Positions 11,562 through 25,100 are shown, counted from the stretch's first letter. The stretch is 64,000 nt of DNA from Amborella trichopoda (GCF_000471905.2 NW_006499363.1:45481-109480), one strand, 5' to 3'. Notes: a model not told the origin generated them from the letters alone. Numbers and translations are program-made.

Positions 11562-12294
11562 CAGTGTTGAAAAAACCAGTCAATGTAATGCTAACTTACC
11601 AGCTGCCAGTTCCGGTTTTGGTGGTATTTTAAACTTTAGATAGAATACTACTTCAAATATATATTCAATACATTCGAATGATTTATTAGTTAGCGTTGAC
11701 ACTTTGACTTTTTTATGAATTTTTGTTTGAATCCTGGCGCCAGCCCTTTTATATGAATTTTTGTTCAAATCCCACCCGCCAGCATTTTTTGTTTTAAGAA
11801 TTCATTTTGTTTGTTCAAAAAAGCCCAAAGGAATCGAACTTGGAACCTCCATTGAGGCCGTCTTTTTATTAATGACCCAATAACCAATATGCCATCTTCT
11901 ATTTAGCTTTTCATCTTCTGTTTAGATAAAATAAGGGCCTACATTATATATAACATAATGCTTTCTTCATTTTTTTTTTTTTAAAAATTGGTCAAATCGA
12001 TTTTTTTAACACTATTTTAATATTCTTTATTTTACTCACTGTTATATTTTTCTATCTTTTTCAGAAAATTTTCAACTTCACTTGAGTGTATTTTATTGTA
12101 ATCAAAATTTTTATATGTTTTTCATATTTTTAGTATTTGTTTTTGTATCTTTTAATTTTTTTCAACACTTTTTTGATCGTTTGGAATTTGCTTGGCTAGA
12201 ACGGTTGCATCGGCCGGTTTATCGGTTAAGCCGATTAAATCGCTTCCATACCAATTTTTCAGTTAATCATTTCGGTTTGATTTTGCGAATACTG
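11562..12294. mobile_element. hAT-like non-autonomous element upstream of CNX1
   Basis: The left end (cagtgttgaaaaaacca) pairs with the reverse complement of the right end (cagtattcgcaaaatca). Flanks are tatgcacc at 11554-11561 and catgcacg at 12295-12302, an 8-bp duplication matching at 6 of 8 positions. The interior has 'ccggttt' and 'aaaccgg' blocks and no coding capacity. It ends about 100 bp before the TATA-like box of CNX1. Confidence 0.55.
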
Positions 12295-12396
12295 CATGCA
12301 CGTTCTCAAAGCTCCAGTAGGAGCACACTTTCTAGTGTAAAAAATATTTCCTATTAAAAGGCTTTTAAATGGTGCATATTTGGTTAGTTTCCCAAC

Positions 12397-12404
12397 TATA
12401 TATA
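12397..12404 (+). promoter_or_regulatory. CNX1: TATA-like box of CNX1
   Basis: 'tatatata' lies about 200 bp before the end of the first, non-coding exon and about 570 bp before the start codon. A transcription start near 12430 would fit. CT-rich tracts downstream (12509-12530, 12612-12630) are typical of plant 5' leaders. Position is the only support. Confidence 0.45.
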
Positions 12405-12605
12405 CATAACACTACTCCCGTAAATACCCCTGGATGAGTTTATGACTTTCTCCTCCCTTGCGGCTGAAACAGAGGCTTTGTTGGTCTTTGACTTAGGGTA
12501 TTTCTTGTCCTCTCTCTCTCTCTCCCTCCATGTTCTGATTCTCTGCAAATCGATTACTCTGCAAATCAATTAGTAAAAGTTTCATCTTTCTCTCTAGTTT
12601 GTTGG

Positions 12606-12947
12606 GTAAGTTTCTCTCTCTCTCTCTCTAATCAGTCGTAATCTGTTATCTTCGTATTCTTGATTGAAACTGTGAGAAATTTGTTTTCTAGTGCTGTTAT
12701 ATTTGCTTGGTATCGTCTTCACCCTAATTTTATGTCGTTTTTTTATTGTCTTCGCTATGCAATTGTAATACATATGATTTTTGACATGAAAAAAAACGAA
12801 AAGAAAAGAAAATCTAATGACTCCTTTGGGTTGTTGATATGTGAGATGATCATTTCAATTGGCTACTATATTGGCTTTTCAATTTGATCACGACCCCCCA
12901 TTTACTCTTCGGTATATGAAATTTTTTATTGCCTCTTGTCTATGCAG
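12606..12947 (+). other. CNX1: 5'UTR intron of CNX1 (342 bp)
   Basis: Consensus donor (ttgg|gtaagt) at 12605/12606 and acceptor (tatgcag) ending at 12947, 21 bases before the start codon. The CT-rich start and T-rich body are typical of a plant leader intron. No transcript evidence. Confidence 0.5.
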
Positions 12948-12968
12948 TTCTAATGCATTAATTTGAGT

Positions 12969-13169
12969 ATGAGAAGTGAGCCCACCTCTATGAGTTCCAT
13001 GTGCGCGCCTCCAACAATGCTCTCAATTGAGGATGCCACCCACATTGTGCTCAGCAGAGCCCAGGGCTTGGAACCCATCACAGTGCCATTGCCAGAAGCA
13101 CTTGGATTGATTTTGGCAGAAGATATTAAGGCTCCTGACCCATTGCCTCCATTTCGTGCATCTATCAAA
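12969..13169 (+). CDS. CNX1: CNX1 coding exon 1
   Basis: 67 codons, phase 0 at the donor (atcaaa|gtaacc). It encodes a variable N-terminus, then '[16 protein letters not shown]' and the conserved '[14 protein letters not shown]'. The exon carries no obvious plastid transit peptide, in line with a cytosolic enzyme. Confidence 0.93.
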
Positions 13170-16100
13170 GTAACCTCTTTCTTCTTTTAGCTCTTCTCTA
13201 TGTTAACCACTTTTTGTTAGAGAAATCCTTATTGTTCGAGAAATGTTTGTTGCTTGAGAAATGTTTATTGCTTGAGAAATGTTTATTGCTTGAGTTTTAC
13301 ATGTATCATCGTCATCATTTTAGCCTTTTTCCAATTAATTGGGGTCGGCTAAATCCTGGTTCTCCTGCTCACCATATCCTCAATGAAGCCATAAGTCCCA
13401 TTTTTTTGCGGATTACTTCTAACCACGTCCTTTTGGGACTGTCTCTTACGTCCTTTTGGGTCTATCTCTTGCCTTTTTCAGTTCTTCCACTTGAATTTTC
13501 CATGTATAAGTAGACTTTTTTTTTTAATAAAGAAAGTGTGACTTTGTATAAGTAAGAACAAGGAATTACATCGCCACGTATCACAACTAAACATAGCAAT
13601 ATATGTTTAGAATGAACCCAAAGAATCATTTATAAACGTCCTGTTCAGGACTGAGGCTTGATGACAACATAACTATTGGCACTAGCACCTTCCTTTGTAG
13701 AGGAAACTGCAATTGCGTTTGTCCTGTGAAACAAATGATTGAAGGAGTTGCTAGAAATCTCTAAAATTGTCAAAACAGTTGCTGAATCTGCCAGGGATAG
13801 GGGCACTTCCTTACGCCCATCTAATAACATCCTTGATCCCCTTCCACCTGAACTGTGGTCAAACAATTTAAGGCCCTCCGATAGTGCCATTGCTTCTGTG
13901 CTCCTTTAAGGCCCACCTATTTGGAACCCCTTCAACCTCAGCTGCAATCGAACAATTTAAGGCCCTTCTACAATGCCACTGCTTGAGCTGCAGTGGAGCT
14001 AGTCGTGCCAATGGGACTCAAATAGGACATTACAAAATTGGGGTACATTGGTTCTAGAGATCCATTGAACCCCTGCCATTCCCAGGTTTCAAGAGAGCAA
14101 CCGTCTAAGTTTAGTTTGATGACACCGGAGGTGAAAGCGATCTCATATTCAATCTTGAAGTATCTGCTTGTCATGCATCTTGGATGAGGCCTTGGTGCAA
14201 ATCTATCAAGGACTAGCCAAATAAATCCTCATGGTTTCTGCCAAATAAGCCCTTAATCTTGTCCGTTAGAGTCCCAATTACCTTTCTTTGCTTTCAAAGA
14301 TACAATACCTGTAGTCTAGCTGTAGTGACCCAATAGTGTCCAACATGGTAGCTCACCAAAGGAACTATTCGGCGACATGGTATGGTGGAGAGACATAGCA
14401 TGAGAATTCTTGTTGAGCATTTTGGGTGACATGCAAACCCATTCAGAAGGGTCTGCCCATTAGAAAAGTGCAATCCTTGGCACCAATTGCGCAATGAGTA
14501 AATAAATGGTTAGTATTTTCCTCATGTTCACTCATAACCAGTGTTCAAGATCTTGCCCATCCCAACTTGGACTTGGCAGCCTGCCGAGGCCAAAAGGCCC
14601 CAACTTGTTGGGACAATATTGTACTAACATCCACCCAATTATTGGAGTGGCGAGCTTTTCAGAGACACAATGAGTTCATAGCTCTCAAACTTCACCCCTA
14701 GGTGTACTTTTTGATCCTTTCTTGATTACAAACATCACGTTTGACGAAAAATAAAAATTAAAAGTATCAGATTTGTGAGATTTTTTTTCAAGCTAGGGTT
14801 GTTTTCTTACTATATTTTCAACACAAGTCTTGTTTGCCTTGAAAATTCTTCCATAAGCTTATCTGTTGCTTAAATAAAATCCAAGGGTTAGTTTTCAGAA
14901 AAAACACTTAATCTTGGATTTGTGACGTTTTTTGGATGTCGAAATACAATTTGGCCGAAAACTTCAAGAGCCTAGAGCAACTAAGATTTGGAGTCTAAAC
15001 CGAAGTCTAGTTTAGGGCTTTTCATTTTGGATATTGGAGGACCTTTTCACGAAGATCAGAGGCATCGATTCACAATGGGTAAAAAAATTGGAGGATTGGA
15101 TTTGAAATGTTGTTAAGCAAAAATGGGTTTTATTTTTTCATTTTAAATTCATTTAAACGAAAATTTATTTGACAAATATTATCAAATGTAGTTATGTCTT
15201 AGTTAATATTATATATATTTTTTCTTTTTGCATTCTTAAAAAAAAAATTTTAGAAAGATTTTTTTTTTCATTTTCATTTTAGAACAAATTTTTTCGTTTT
15301 CATGCGCATAGAAATAATCTAAATGCCTATATACAAAATGAAATTTGTTTCATGTAGAATCATTGTTTCTTACATTTTAATTTTCAAATATTTTCATTTA
15401 TGTATTGGTGTTTTTTATTTTTATTAAAAAAATTATTTGAATTTTTCCCTTTTTTGGGGATCATTTGTGGTCAATTTAGGGAACTCTGTCAAGATTCAGC
15501 TAGGCCACTCAAGATTCTATTAGCCTCGGGCAACCCCTTTCTCCTGTAGCGAGTTTGGGTTTAGAACATTAGGCTTAACACATAGGTTGAGATTCCCCTT
15601 ATTTCAATATGGGCTATGGTAAAGCTTGAATCTTTTGTGGGATAGGCATGTTAGCCTTTTATGCTGTGATTGACACATTTTTTATGGGGCTCTCAACCTT
15701 TGCCTTTGCCCTCCTTGCCCTTTCTCAAGGCACAAGTTCTCTCAACTCCTTCATGATATCCTCACAAAGGATAGCCTCCTGTTTTCTTGAAAGTCACCAA
15801 AATGTTGGCAATACTAGCCTTATATTGTGGATTTAAGAAGTTCACACCTTTTACAAAACCAAAAAGCAGCTTTGATCCATGAAGGTTGGTCATTTCTGGG
15901 GGATAAGCCTAGCTCCTTGTCCTCGAGTCACATCATCTGAAACATAGTTTCAAAAAGCATTTCGCTTAGTGCCTAGGCGGGCTAGGGGGGACCTGGGCGG
16001 ACCAACTAGGCGAGCTATCCCTAGATGTCGGCCTAAGGACCCCAGGCACCCACCCAAGACCTAGTGTAGGCATTGGCGGCCTAGACCCCCCCCCCCCCTC

Positions 16101-19100
16101 GCCCCTACTTGACCACCTAGGGGCTGCACGACATTTTTTGAAACACCAATCTCAAATCTAAGAGGTTTTTGAAATTGTGTAGGGCAATATTCAATCGAAT
16201 GGGGGTATGATATGAGGTAAGTTTTAAACGAGATCTACAGTGAACACTTGAGAACTTCTCTTCCCATTTTGGCCATATTAGGAATTGGTGTAGTTTTAGC
16301 CAGGTAGGGATTTCCACATGATTTGACCAGGTGAAGGATGCACCATTGAGTGTAGGTCAAGTCATCAAGAAGGTTGCTTCTAAATGCAAAAATCTTAAAT
16401 GCTAACATTCTAGTTGTAATTAGTGACGTGAAGATCTCAATTGGGATACCATAGCCCTGGAGAGACGGAAGCTACAACATTTATCTCTGCTTAAAACTTG
16501 TCCCTCAGATTGTGACTATTAGTTTTGTGTACCATTTTGAACTCAAATTGTGACTTATGTCCGTGTACCATTGTGAAATTCTATCAAAAGTTTCTAATGG
16601 ACCAAAGAACATCGACACCAAAAAGTAGATTGAAAATTTCGCAAGGCACAAGGGGTTCCTTAAGACCCAAATCCCGCCTGAGGCTCTAGCAGCATGAAGA
16701 CCTTCCCATTGCCAGGGTCTTCTACGGTTCTACCCCAACCTTGTTGGAGTATATTGTCAAGGGTGCCTAACTTAGAATCTAAGAGCACAAGGATCTCGAG
16801 ATAGAGCTTGCATGAAGACTCTAGCACAGTGTTTTAAAATACGGGATGCGGCCCTGATGCGGTGGGGGGCCGATGCGGCGATGCGGCCTGGATGCGGGTG
16901 CATCGCGATGATGCAGTCAATAAATGTAAAAAAATTCTAAAAAATCTAAAAAAATAAGTTAATGCATAGAAAAAAATATGAAGGTGATATATGTGATAGT
17001 AGGTATTTTAGTTTAATGATTAACTTCAAAATTATTAGCTGTCGGAGATTATGTATCCAGTTATCCACTATCCCCTGATAGAAACTAGAAACTTGAAACC
17101 AGCTTCATAAAGCATTCAACAATCAATAACCATCAGCACAAATTTGCACCATAAGCACAACTATAATTAAGCAAAACCATCAACAACCACAAGTACAACC
17201 ATAAGCACAAAATAATGATATTACAAAATAACAAATACAAAATTACAAGACTCAAGAAGAAGTTAATAAGTTAATAAATNNNNNNNNNNNNNNNNNNNNN
17301 NNNNNNNNNNNNNNNNNNNNNNNNNNNNNNNNNNNNNNNNNNNNNNNNNGTCGTCATGTGCAGCATGAATATCATCCTCGACGACCTCAATGTATTCTTC
17401 TTCATCGGTCTCCTCTGAGTTGGCTTCCTCCTCGACCTCTGAAGCTAATGTGCGAGTGCGATTAGACCTAGTAGCTCCTTTACTCCTTTGTGCTTTAGTG
17501 TTAGGTCGATCGTCTTCATTAGCCCCTGTTGCTAGCTCGACATCAAGGCATGTAAGATCCTCACCCTCAAACACACGCTCTTGTCTTGGATCTATGGTCC
17601 GCTCACTTATGGAATCACCATCGGCTTCATATAATTGAATAGGGTTGAGCTTCGTACAATTTTCATACCTCTCCTTAAGTCGCACGTTATATCGCACATA
17701 AACCAAATCATTCAATTTTTTCTGCTCCAACCTATTTCTTTTTTTGTATGGAGCTGTGGTAGAAATTTGAAATCAGATAAATTAGATTTTAGATTAGAAT
17801 TGAAATTCAAGAAATTAGGATTAAGGAATAAGGAGTAAAGGACTTACTTGCTCAAACGCACTCCAATTGCACTCACAACCAGATGAGCTACATGTAAGAT
17901 TCAACACTCTAATAGCGAGATGTTGTAGATTTGGTGTCTCGCTTCCATATAATGCCCACCATGCAGCTGTATAATATTTTGTAATTTAGAATATAGTTAA
18001 AAATTAAGGGTATAAAATAAATAATGGAACTATACATAAAGTAAGAGACAAGTAAGATTATTTTTGGGCTTTTGGCCTTTACCTGGATCTGTAGTGTCCT
18101 TATTTTGAGTGGCAATATCTCTCCCAAAGTTTCCCAAGGCTAACTTGAACTTAATCAATTCATGGCTGTGGATCTCATCTTGGATATCTTTGTTTGGCAC
18201 CAACCTCTCCAGCACATCTAAGAACCCACCATTTATTACACGATTTGACTCAATAGATGGGTGCTTGTAGTGAAGAGATGAGTTTAGAAAATAACCGACT
18301 GAATGGACGTGCCTGTGAAGCTGGGTATCCCATCTCCTATCAATAATTTCAAGTATAGCCTTGCGCATATTTTTATCATCCTTTAAACCATCTTGTATTT
18401 TAGTTCTTGCCCTAATCATTGCCTCATGTATGTAGCCCATGGTGGGCTTTGCATCACCATCAACCAGTCGAAGCACTCTCACTAAAGGGCGAGTCACCTC
18501 CAATGCAATAATTATTTGACTCTAAAAAGATGTATTCAGAATAATTTTTTCAATCTTTCTCCCATCCTTATGCTTTGACCATTTGCTTTGACTCCATTGC
18601 TTTGAAGCAAACATGGTCCTCAAGGCACTGTTTTGCTTGGCTAGGCTCCAAAGAGTGAGAAATGATGTGGCAAATCTAGTGATACCCAGTCTCACTAATT
18701 CTCTCTTCTTTGTAAAAGACCTCATCATGCTTAGGACTATGGTGTGATTGTAAATAAATCCAACAACAAACACAGCTCTTGAAATCACCCCACTAAATAA
18801 AGATGTTGTACCGATTTCCTAAGCATAAGATGAACACAGTGAGCTGCACAAGGAGTCCAAAACATATGCTTCCTTTTCAAAGTCAAGAAATTCCCAGCTG
18901 CAGCATAGTTGGCACCATTGTCAGTGATAATTTGTATCACATTTTACTCCCCAACAAAATCGACAATCTCATCCATCAAGCCACATAAGTTTGTATCATC
19001 ATGTGACTTGTCTGATGCATCAATAGACTTAACAAAAAAAGTACCTGTTGGCCGGTTAACCAAAAAATTAATGAATGCCTTTGATTTCCCATTGGACCAA

Positions 19101-22100
19101 CCATCACACATAATAGTGGCCTCATATTTCTCCCACCCCTCTCTAAGAAATCAAAATTTTATTCACATCAAATACAACATTCTTCAACAATGGCTCCCTA
19201 ACCTCATGTAGTAAAGGAGGAATAAGTTCTGGGCCATATTGCCCAATTGCTTGGACCATACTTGCAAAACTATCCAGAGTTGTAGTATTGAAAGGAATAC
19301 CAGCCATGTAAATCCACTTTGCAATCCACTTACATACCGACTTCCTTTGTTCTTTCTTATATTTATTGTGAATTGTGGGTTGTTATGTTTTTTTGTTTCT
19401 CTCCTGAACCACAATTTCGGGGATAGGGGTGAAAAAAGAATCCATTGGCCCCTTAGAGAGAGGTGTTCTTCTCTCAGCACTACCACCAATATTTATAACC
19501 CTCTTTCTTGAGGTTGGAGTATGTGTACCCCTTTGCCTCATAGCAACTTCAAACATATCATCATCATCATCATCAACATTATCAAATAATTGCATATCAT
19601 CAAGTAATTCCTTTCTTTTCTTGTTTTTTTTCTCTTTATCTTTTTTCAATCTATCAAAATATTCTCTAATAGCCTTTTTATATCATCTGTAGCTTGTGGG
19701 CATGCTCTTACATTCCTAAAAATTCCAGCCAAATGCTCTTTTTGTTGAAAAATACCACCCATATAATATTTCCACAGAGCAAGCATATCACACAATTTCT
19801 ATCTTTCAGATTTTTTAGTTTAGCATATTTCCAAGCCGGATCCTTGTTACTAGAAGATTGGGAAGAAGACCTTGCCCCAAAAATAAGTATAACAGTTTTA
19901 TTGTACAAGAAGGAATAAAAAGTTACCGACTCTGTGAAGTAGTGCTCGATTTCTTCACGGGCTCTGAAATCCCCAATTTCTTATCACAAATGCACCTTAA
20001 CATCCCCATAGATAATATTTTCTGCGGAAACAGATGCGGCGCAATGCGGCCATGTTGCGGCCTGATGTAGCGCATATGCGGTCGCATCTGTCAAAAGCGC
20101 ATATGCGCCAGTTCGCAATGCGGATGCTAGCGCATCCCGCATGATGCAGCCGCATTTTAAAACACTGCTCTAGCATGTTTCTTTTTTGATAAGGTGGCTG
20201 AGAACCAATTGTTCCATTTCAAAACTTTCATTTTGGAGGTGGACAAGGGGATCCGGAGACGTCCCTACAGCCGTCTAAGCTTTTTCTCTTACGAAGAGGA
20301 AGAGGCCAGGGTAGGAGGTCTAGAGGATTGATCCTCTGTGTTCTCATAGTCAATAATTTAAGAGCGGCCTTTGAGTTCTCTCTCGCCTTTCCCTTTAGCA
20401 TTACTCCGTAGAGCAAAGCTGATGTCGTTGGAGGGGATGTCATAGACAACGCCCATGACACTTAGGATGTGAAAATATTGCCTTACGTTTGATTTATCCT
20501 TTCAATCCCCCTTGGGTCCTCTAATGTGGATGAACCTACATCTGACGGCATGTAGTTTGTCATAGAAGGGGGATCAACTTCTATATTATCAGGTGTCTCC
20601 CAGGGCTAGGGGTGGCTGAGTAGTGTTTGATGGTGGCTTTCTTGGAATTTGTGGTGGGCTACTAATGTTTGAAATTGGGCAGGAGTGGTGGAAATTTGGA
20701 TTTGAATTTCGGTGATCCATAGGTGGTGACTGGCAGGGTAGCACGGGAAGGGGATTATCGATGGGACTAGGGAATCTGTCTTCCTTCAGTTGTGAGTCGC
20801 ATGCAGATTTGACTTGTCCAAGGTCTGGGAATTCAATGGTGGGGATTGGTCTCTTGTGTGGTTAGGAATCTGATTGGAAATTGGATTTTGATAAGCTTCG
20901 AGTTTTGGGGTTATGACCTGTATGGGAATTCATAATGATGATGGTAAGCATGTTTGGGAGATGGAGATATTTGTGTGCGCTTGTGTCCCATAGTAAACAG
21001 GCAGTGACCTTTCTTTGGATCAACATATCTCTCCTTTCTCCAAGTCATCTTCATCTTTTGTTATGTTGTTGGCAATGTTAAAAAATGCAGATTCGGTCGC
21101 CTAGGCAGTTTGGGTGCCTGGCTGCCGAGGCGCCTGCCTAGAGACAGGGTGCCCTCACCAAAATTGGAACCCCCCACCTCAAACAAAAAAAACAGGGTAG
21201 TTCTTAGGGCATAAAGCCTTAGGGAGTTCTTAGGGCAATTTTAGAGCCCCAAACTCCTTGTGATCGTGAAATAAACGAAAACATAATATAACAATACACC
21301 ACTGCAATCACATAACAAATTTACAAATGATATGAGTTTCAAAGAGATTGTCACTTGTAAGACATTAAAATGCTTGAAATCCCAAATGTCATTGTAGAAA
21401 ACTGGAAGTCTAGACTAGAAACAATACACAAAGGCGGCAAGGGAAAATAAAAAAAATGTAAATATATACTCAATTTCATTGTCCAAATGAGAAAAAATTC
21501 AATTAATCACAAAAAAATCAATCTTTTAACTACAAACATGTAAATACATTGTCAAAGAAAAAAAAGTAAAAGGAAAAAAAAAGTAAAAGAAAAAACACAT
21601 GATTCATAACATAATATGTTGTAGCAAAATAAAATCAAAACCCTCTTTCAAATATAATAATACTTTAAAAATATTAAAATCAAATGGATGTCGGTGCAAA
21701 CCTCATCTATTGGGTCGTCAAAAGTTCTCAAAGTCAACTCCTAGAAGCTCCAAATCCACCCACGAACTATTGCCTTTATTTTGGGAAGAAAGCGAAAAAA
21801 TAAAAAATTTATCAATCTTTGATAAATCACAAAAGAGTGGTTTTTCTCACCCTAAAGGCTATGTTTTTTGTTTTGGGGGTTTGGAATACCCCCAAAACCC
21901 TTTTCCCCCCTTTTAAGGGGGGGAAAAATTACATTTTCTGACTCTCACCGAGGTTTTTCTTCCACCCGTCCGCAAAGCATCAAGGGGCGGCGCTTAAGCA
22001 GGCGTCCAGACATTAGTGCTGATGCAGCACGTTGCCTGTCTAGGCGGGCGCCCAAAGACATGGCGCATAATGACCCCGCCCAGACAACACTTAGGCGTTC

Positions 22101-25100
22101 TTTAAATTTTTTCGCCTAGGCAGTCGGGAGGCGAATTTTCGAACACTAGTTGTTGGAGTTTCGAATTTCGAGCGAGCTCTTCATGTTTTGAGATCTTTCC
22201 AGTGATCAACTACCTACTTGCCTTTGATCGCTTTGAATTGCCCTTTATCTGCTCTCATTATTGATACTTGATTTGATGACTCCAACCTTTGGACCTTGCT
22301 ACCCTTTTGATGTTCTATGCAACCAGAAATTCTGATTGAGCAAAATTAGGCCAATAGATTTGGGATCAGGGCTGGATCGAGGACCTCTGCTAGAAATTGG
22401 AGGCAGGACCCCTATAAACTTCCAATTCTCCTTTAAGAACTTGCAACTATTACCATCTCTTTGAAGACTTCGATCTTCCATTTATGGAGGAGGATGCCAT
22501 GGACATCCATGTCTTATGGATTCTCGAGGCACCTAATGATGGATGCCAAGGTTGCAGACGAAGGATGACTCCATGAAGTGGAGATCAGGATGATTTCAAC
22601 ACCTGTAAGGCATTTTCTTGAGTGGGGAGGGAAAAGAATGGGCTACTGTAATGCACCAACCTTGTAGAGCCTTTCAGTTTGGGACGATGCTCTCTTGGCC
22701 CAAGCATTGATCTCCTTTAGATCATTTTTGGGAGGCTCGATGATCCCCACGAGCGTCGTCAACTGAAACAGGGAATCCCTTTCTTGACTAATATTCTCTT
22801 CAAATTAGGATGGTTTTGGCCGCTTCACAAGGAATGGGATAGTGTCGAGGAGGATGGGCGAGCCAGGGGGGGACAAATGGATTAATTGACCCGGTCTGCA
22901 AGCTGCTGTCGGGGATTTTTCGTTGTCGATTGGATTTTTGAGAGCAGAGGTCATAGATACATTCGTAGGATTAGGATATCAGAAGTGGAAGAAGATTTGA
23001 AGAGGATGAAGATAGGAAGTCCTTAGGTACAGATGGTATACCGATAGAGGTTTGGAAATCCATGGGGAGATTGACATTGACAGGTTGGCCAAACTATTCA
23101 ACAAGGAATTGAGAACAAAGAAAATAATACATGAATGGAGAAAAAGTATTATGATACTTATTTACAAGAACAAAGGAGACGTACAAAATTATGTGAACTA
23201 TTGAGGGATCAAACTTATGAGCCACACTATGAAGTTGTAGGAGAGAGTGTTTGAGCAACTTTTAAGGCATGAAATGAGTGCATCAAAAAATCAATTCGGT
23301 TTTATGCCAGGGTGGTCAACAACTTATGCTATTTTCCTACTTCAGCAGATGATTGAGAAGCTTAGGGCAAAGGGAAATGACCTCCACATGGTCTTTATTA
23401 ATCTAGAGAAAGCTCATGATAGAATACCTCGAGATTTACTTTGGTGGATGTTGGAAAGAAAGGAGTCTCCAAACACTACATTGAGTTGGTGAGAGATATG
23501 TACGAAGGAGCACTAATTAGTATGCCAATAACTAGTGGAGAGACAAGTGAGTTTTCAGCGACAATGAGTCTACATCACGAGTCAGTGTTGAACCCATACC
23601 TCTGTCTTAGTTATGGACGTCTGAACTAGGCACCTACAAAATGAGGTACCCTGGTGTATATTGTTTGTGGACGACATAGTTTTGATCGATGAGACCCGGA
23701 ATGACGTCAACACAAAGTTAGAACTTTGGAGGGATGCTTTAGAATCTAAAGTATTTAACATTCAGTGGACTATGAAAGAGTATATGGAATACAAGATTAG
23801 TAATAATAAGATTAGACAGATGAGGAAGTAGTTAAGATTGATGGCCAAGAAATACCAAAAATAATGCGCTTTCGATATCTTGGGTCGATAATTCAGGAAA
23901 ATTGAGAGATTGAGGAAGATATTGCACATAGAATTAGAGTTCGATAGGTGAAGTGGAAATGTACAGCCGGAGTTCAATGTGATCTCCACATACTAATAAA
24001 GCTGAACGACAAGTTCTATAGGACAGTTGTGAGATCAACTTTGCTTTTAGGAGGGGAATGTTGGGCAGTGAAGGAACATACCCATAGGATGAGTGTAGTT
24101 GAGATGAGTATGTTGAGATGAATGAGTGGCAAGGCAAGAAGGGATAGAATTCGAAATGAAACATTTAGAGGAACTCATGTGCAGCGCAGCTTAGTATAGC
24201 ACCTGTTAGGAGGTGTGAGTTAGTTGAAGTGGAAGGCTCAAAAAGGGCAAGGGCTATGCCCAAAAGGATATGGTTGGAATCAGTGAGGAAGATATCTGGA
24301 CATTTGGCCTCACTGAGGATATGGCCCTTGATAGAGCAGAATGATAGACTAAAATTCGTATAGTTGACCCCAAATAGCTTTGATGATGATGATGATGATG
24401 ATGATAATTATTGGACTTTCTTGAGTTTGGCCATCGGGATCATTATAGGCCTGATTGGAGGCTTGTTTCTGCAAAGAGTAGGTGGGTTAAAGGTTAGCTT
24501 CGTTAAGAGAGAGAGTGTGATGTGGATCCACATTGGCAAATTCTGGGTGATATGGGGCACTTTTCTTGGGTGAATTAACTGGGAATAGTTGTTGTTTGGC
24601 TTTGGCAGTGGTAGGTTTTCTGCTGGTCTAGATTGGTGTTACTTGGTTTGTAGGGATGGCTGGAGTTGCAGGGTGGAAAGATCTAGATGATTGTGGTTGG
24701 GGTTGTTGATGGGATATTACTGTGGAAAAGGGTTGGCTGATGGGTTGGGTTGGATGATGGGGTTGTTTGGGGGATCGTTGTTGTCTAGAAGGGACATTTC
24801 GTCTTCTCAACTCATTCGTTTGTCTGAGGTGTGGGTTGGTATTATAACAAAAACCATTGTTGAAGGTTTTTATTTCATCACCTTTTTCCCACCTTACCCC
24901 AACCTACCTCTTTCCCTCTCCCTCCTCCCCACCCCGTCCCCTGCCAAAAAAAAAAGCAACAATATTCTCCTCTCTATGCTTTTCATTTTCTTCTGTACCT
25001 CCTCTCTGCCCATATCTCCTTTGACTCTAATTTTCTTTCTGTATTTTATCATTCTCATAACTGTATTTAGACCCATGTACAGGCCTTAGTTCTTTGCACA

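Larger units (their letters stand above)
14211..16826. other. Intronic repeat-rich sequence, mostly unassigned
   Basis: Likely decayed retroelement sequence in antisense orientation. No open frame gives a clear domain. It includes the small hAT MITE at 15943-16148 and a possible isolated hAT left end at about 14531 (cagtgttcaagatcttgcc). AT-rich between 14750 and 15470. Confidence 0.35.
16827..20167. mobile_element. 3.3-kb hAT element with DUF659-type transposase
   Basis: Terminal inverted repeat cagtgttttaaaat.cgg at both ends and a perfect 8-bp duplication (ctctagca), both diagnostic of hAT. Subterminal regions hold many 'gatgcgg' and 'gcgcat' words (16845-16915 and 20025-20155), probable transposase binding repeats. 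The transposase is on the minus strand. A 70-base run of N lies inside. It sits in CNX1 intron 2 and is the youngest-looking of the larger elements here. Confidence 0.9.

Noticed and set aside
14531..14640. Possible hAT left end (cagtgttcaagatcttgcc)
   Set aside because: No matching right end or 8-bp duplication found downstream within about 1.5 kb.
17390..17638. Ser-rich plus-strand ORF
   Set aside because: Antisense of the acidic C-terminal tail of the hAT transposase.
19559..19572. ATC microsatellite
   Set aside because: It is the Asp-run of the hAT transposase linker read on the minus strand, not an RTE tail.
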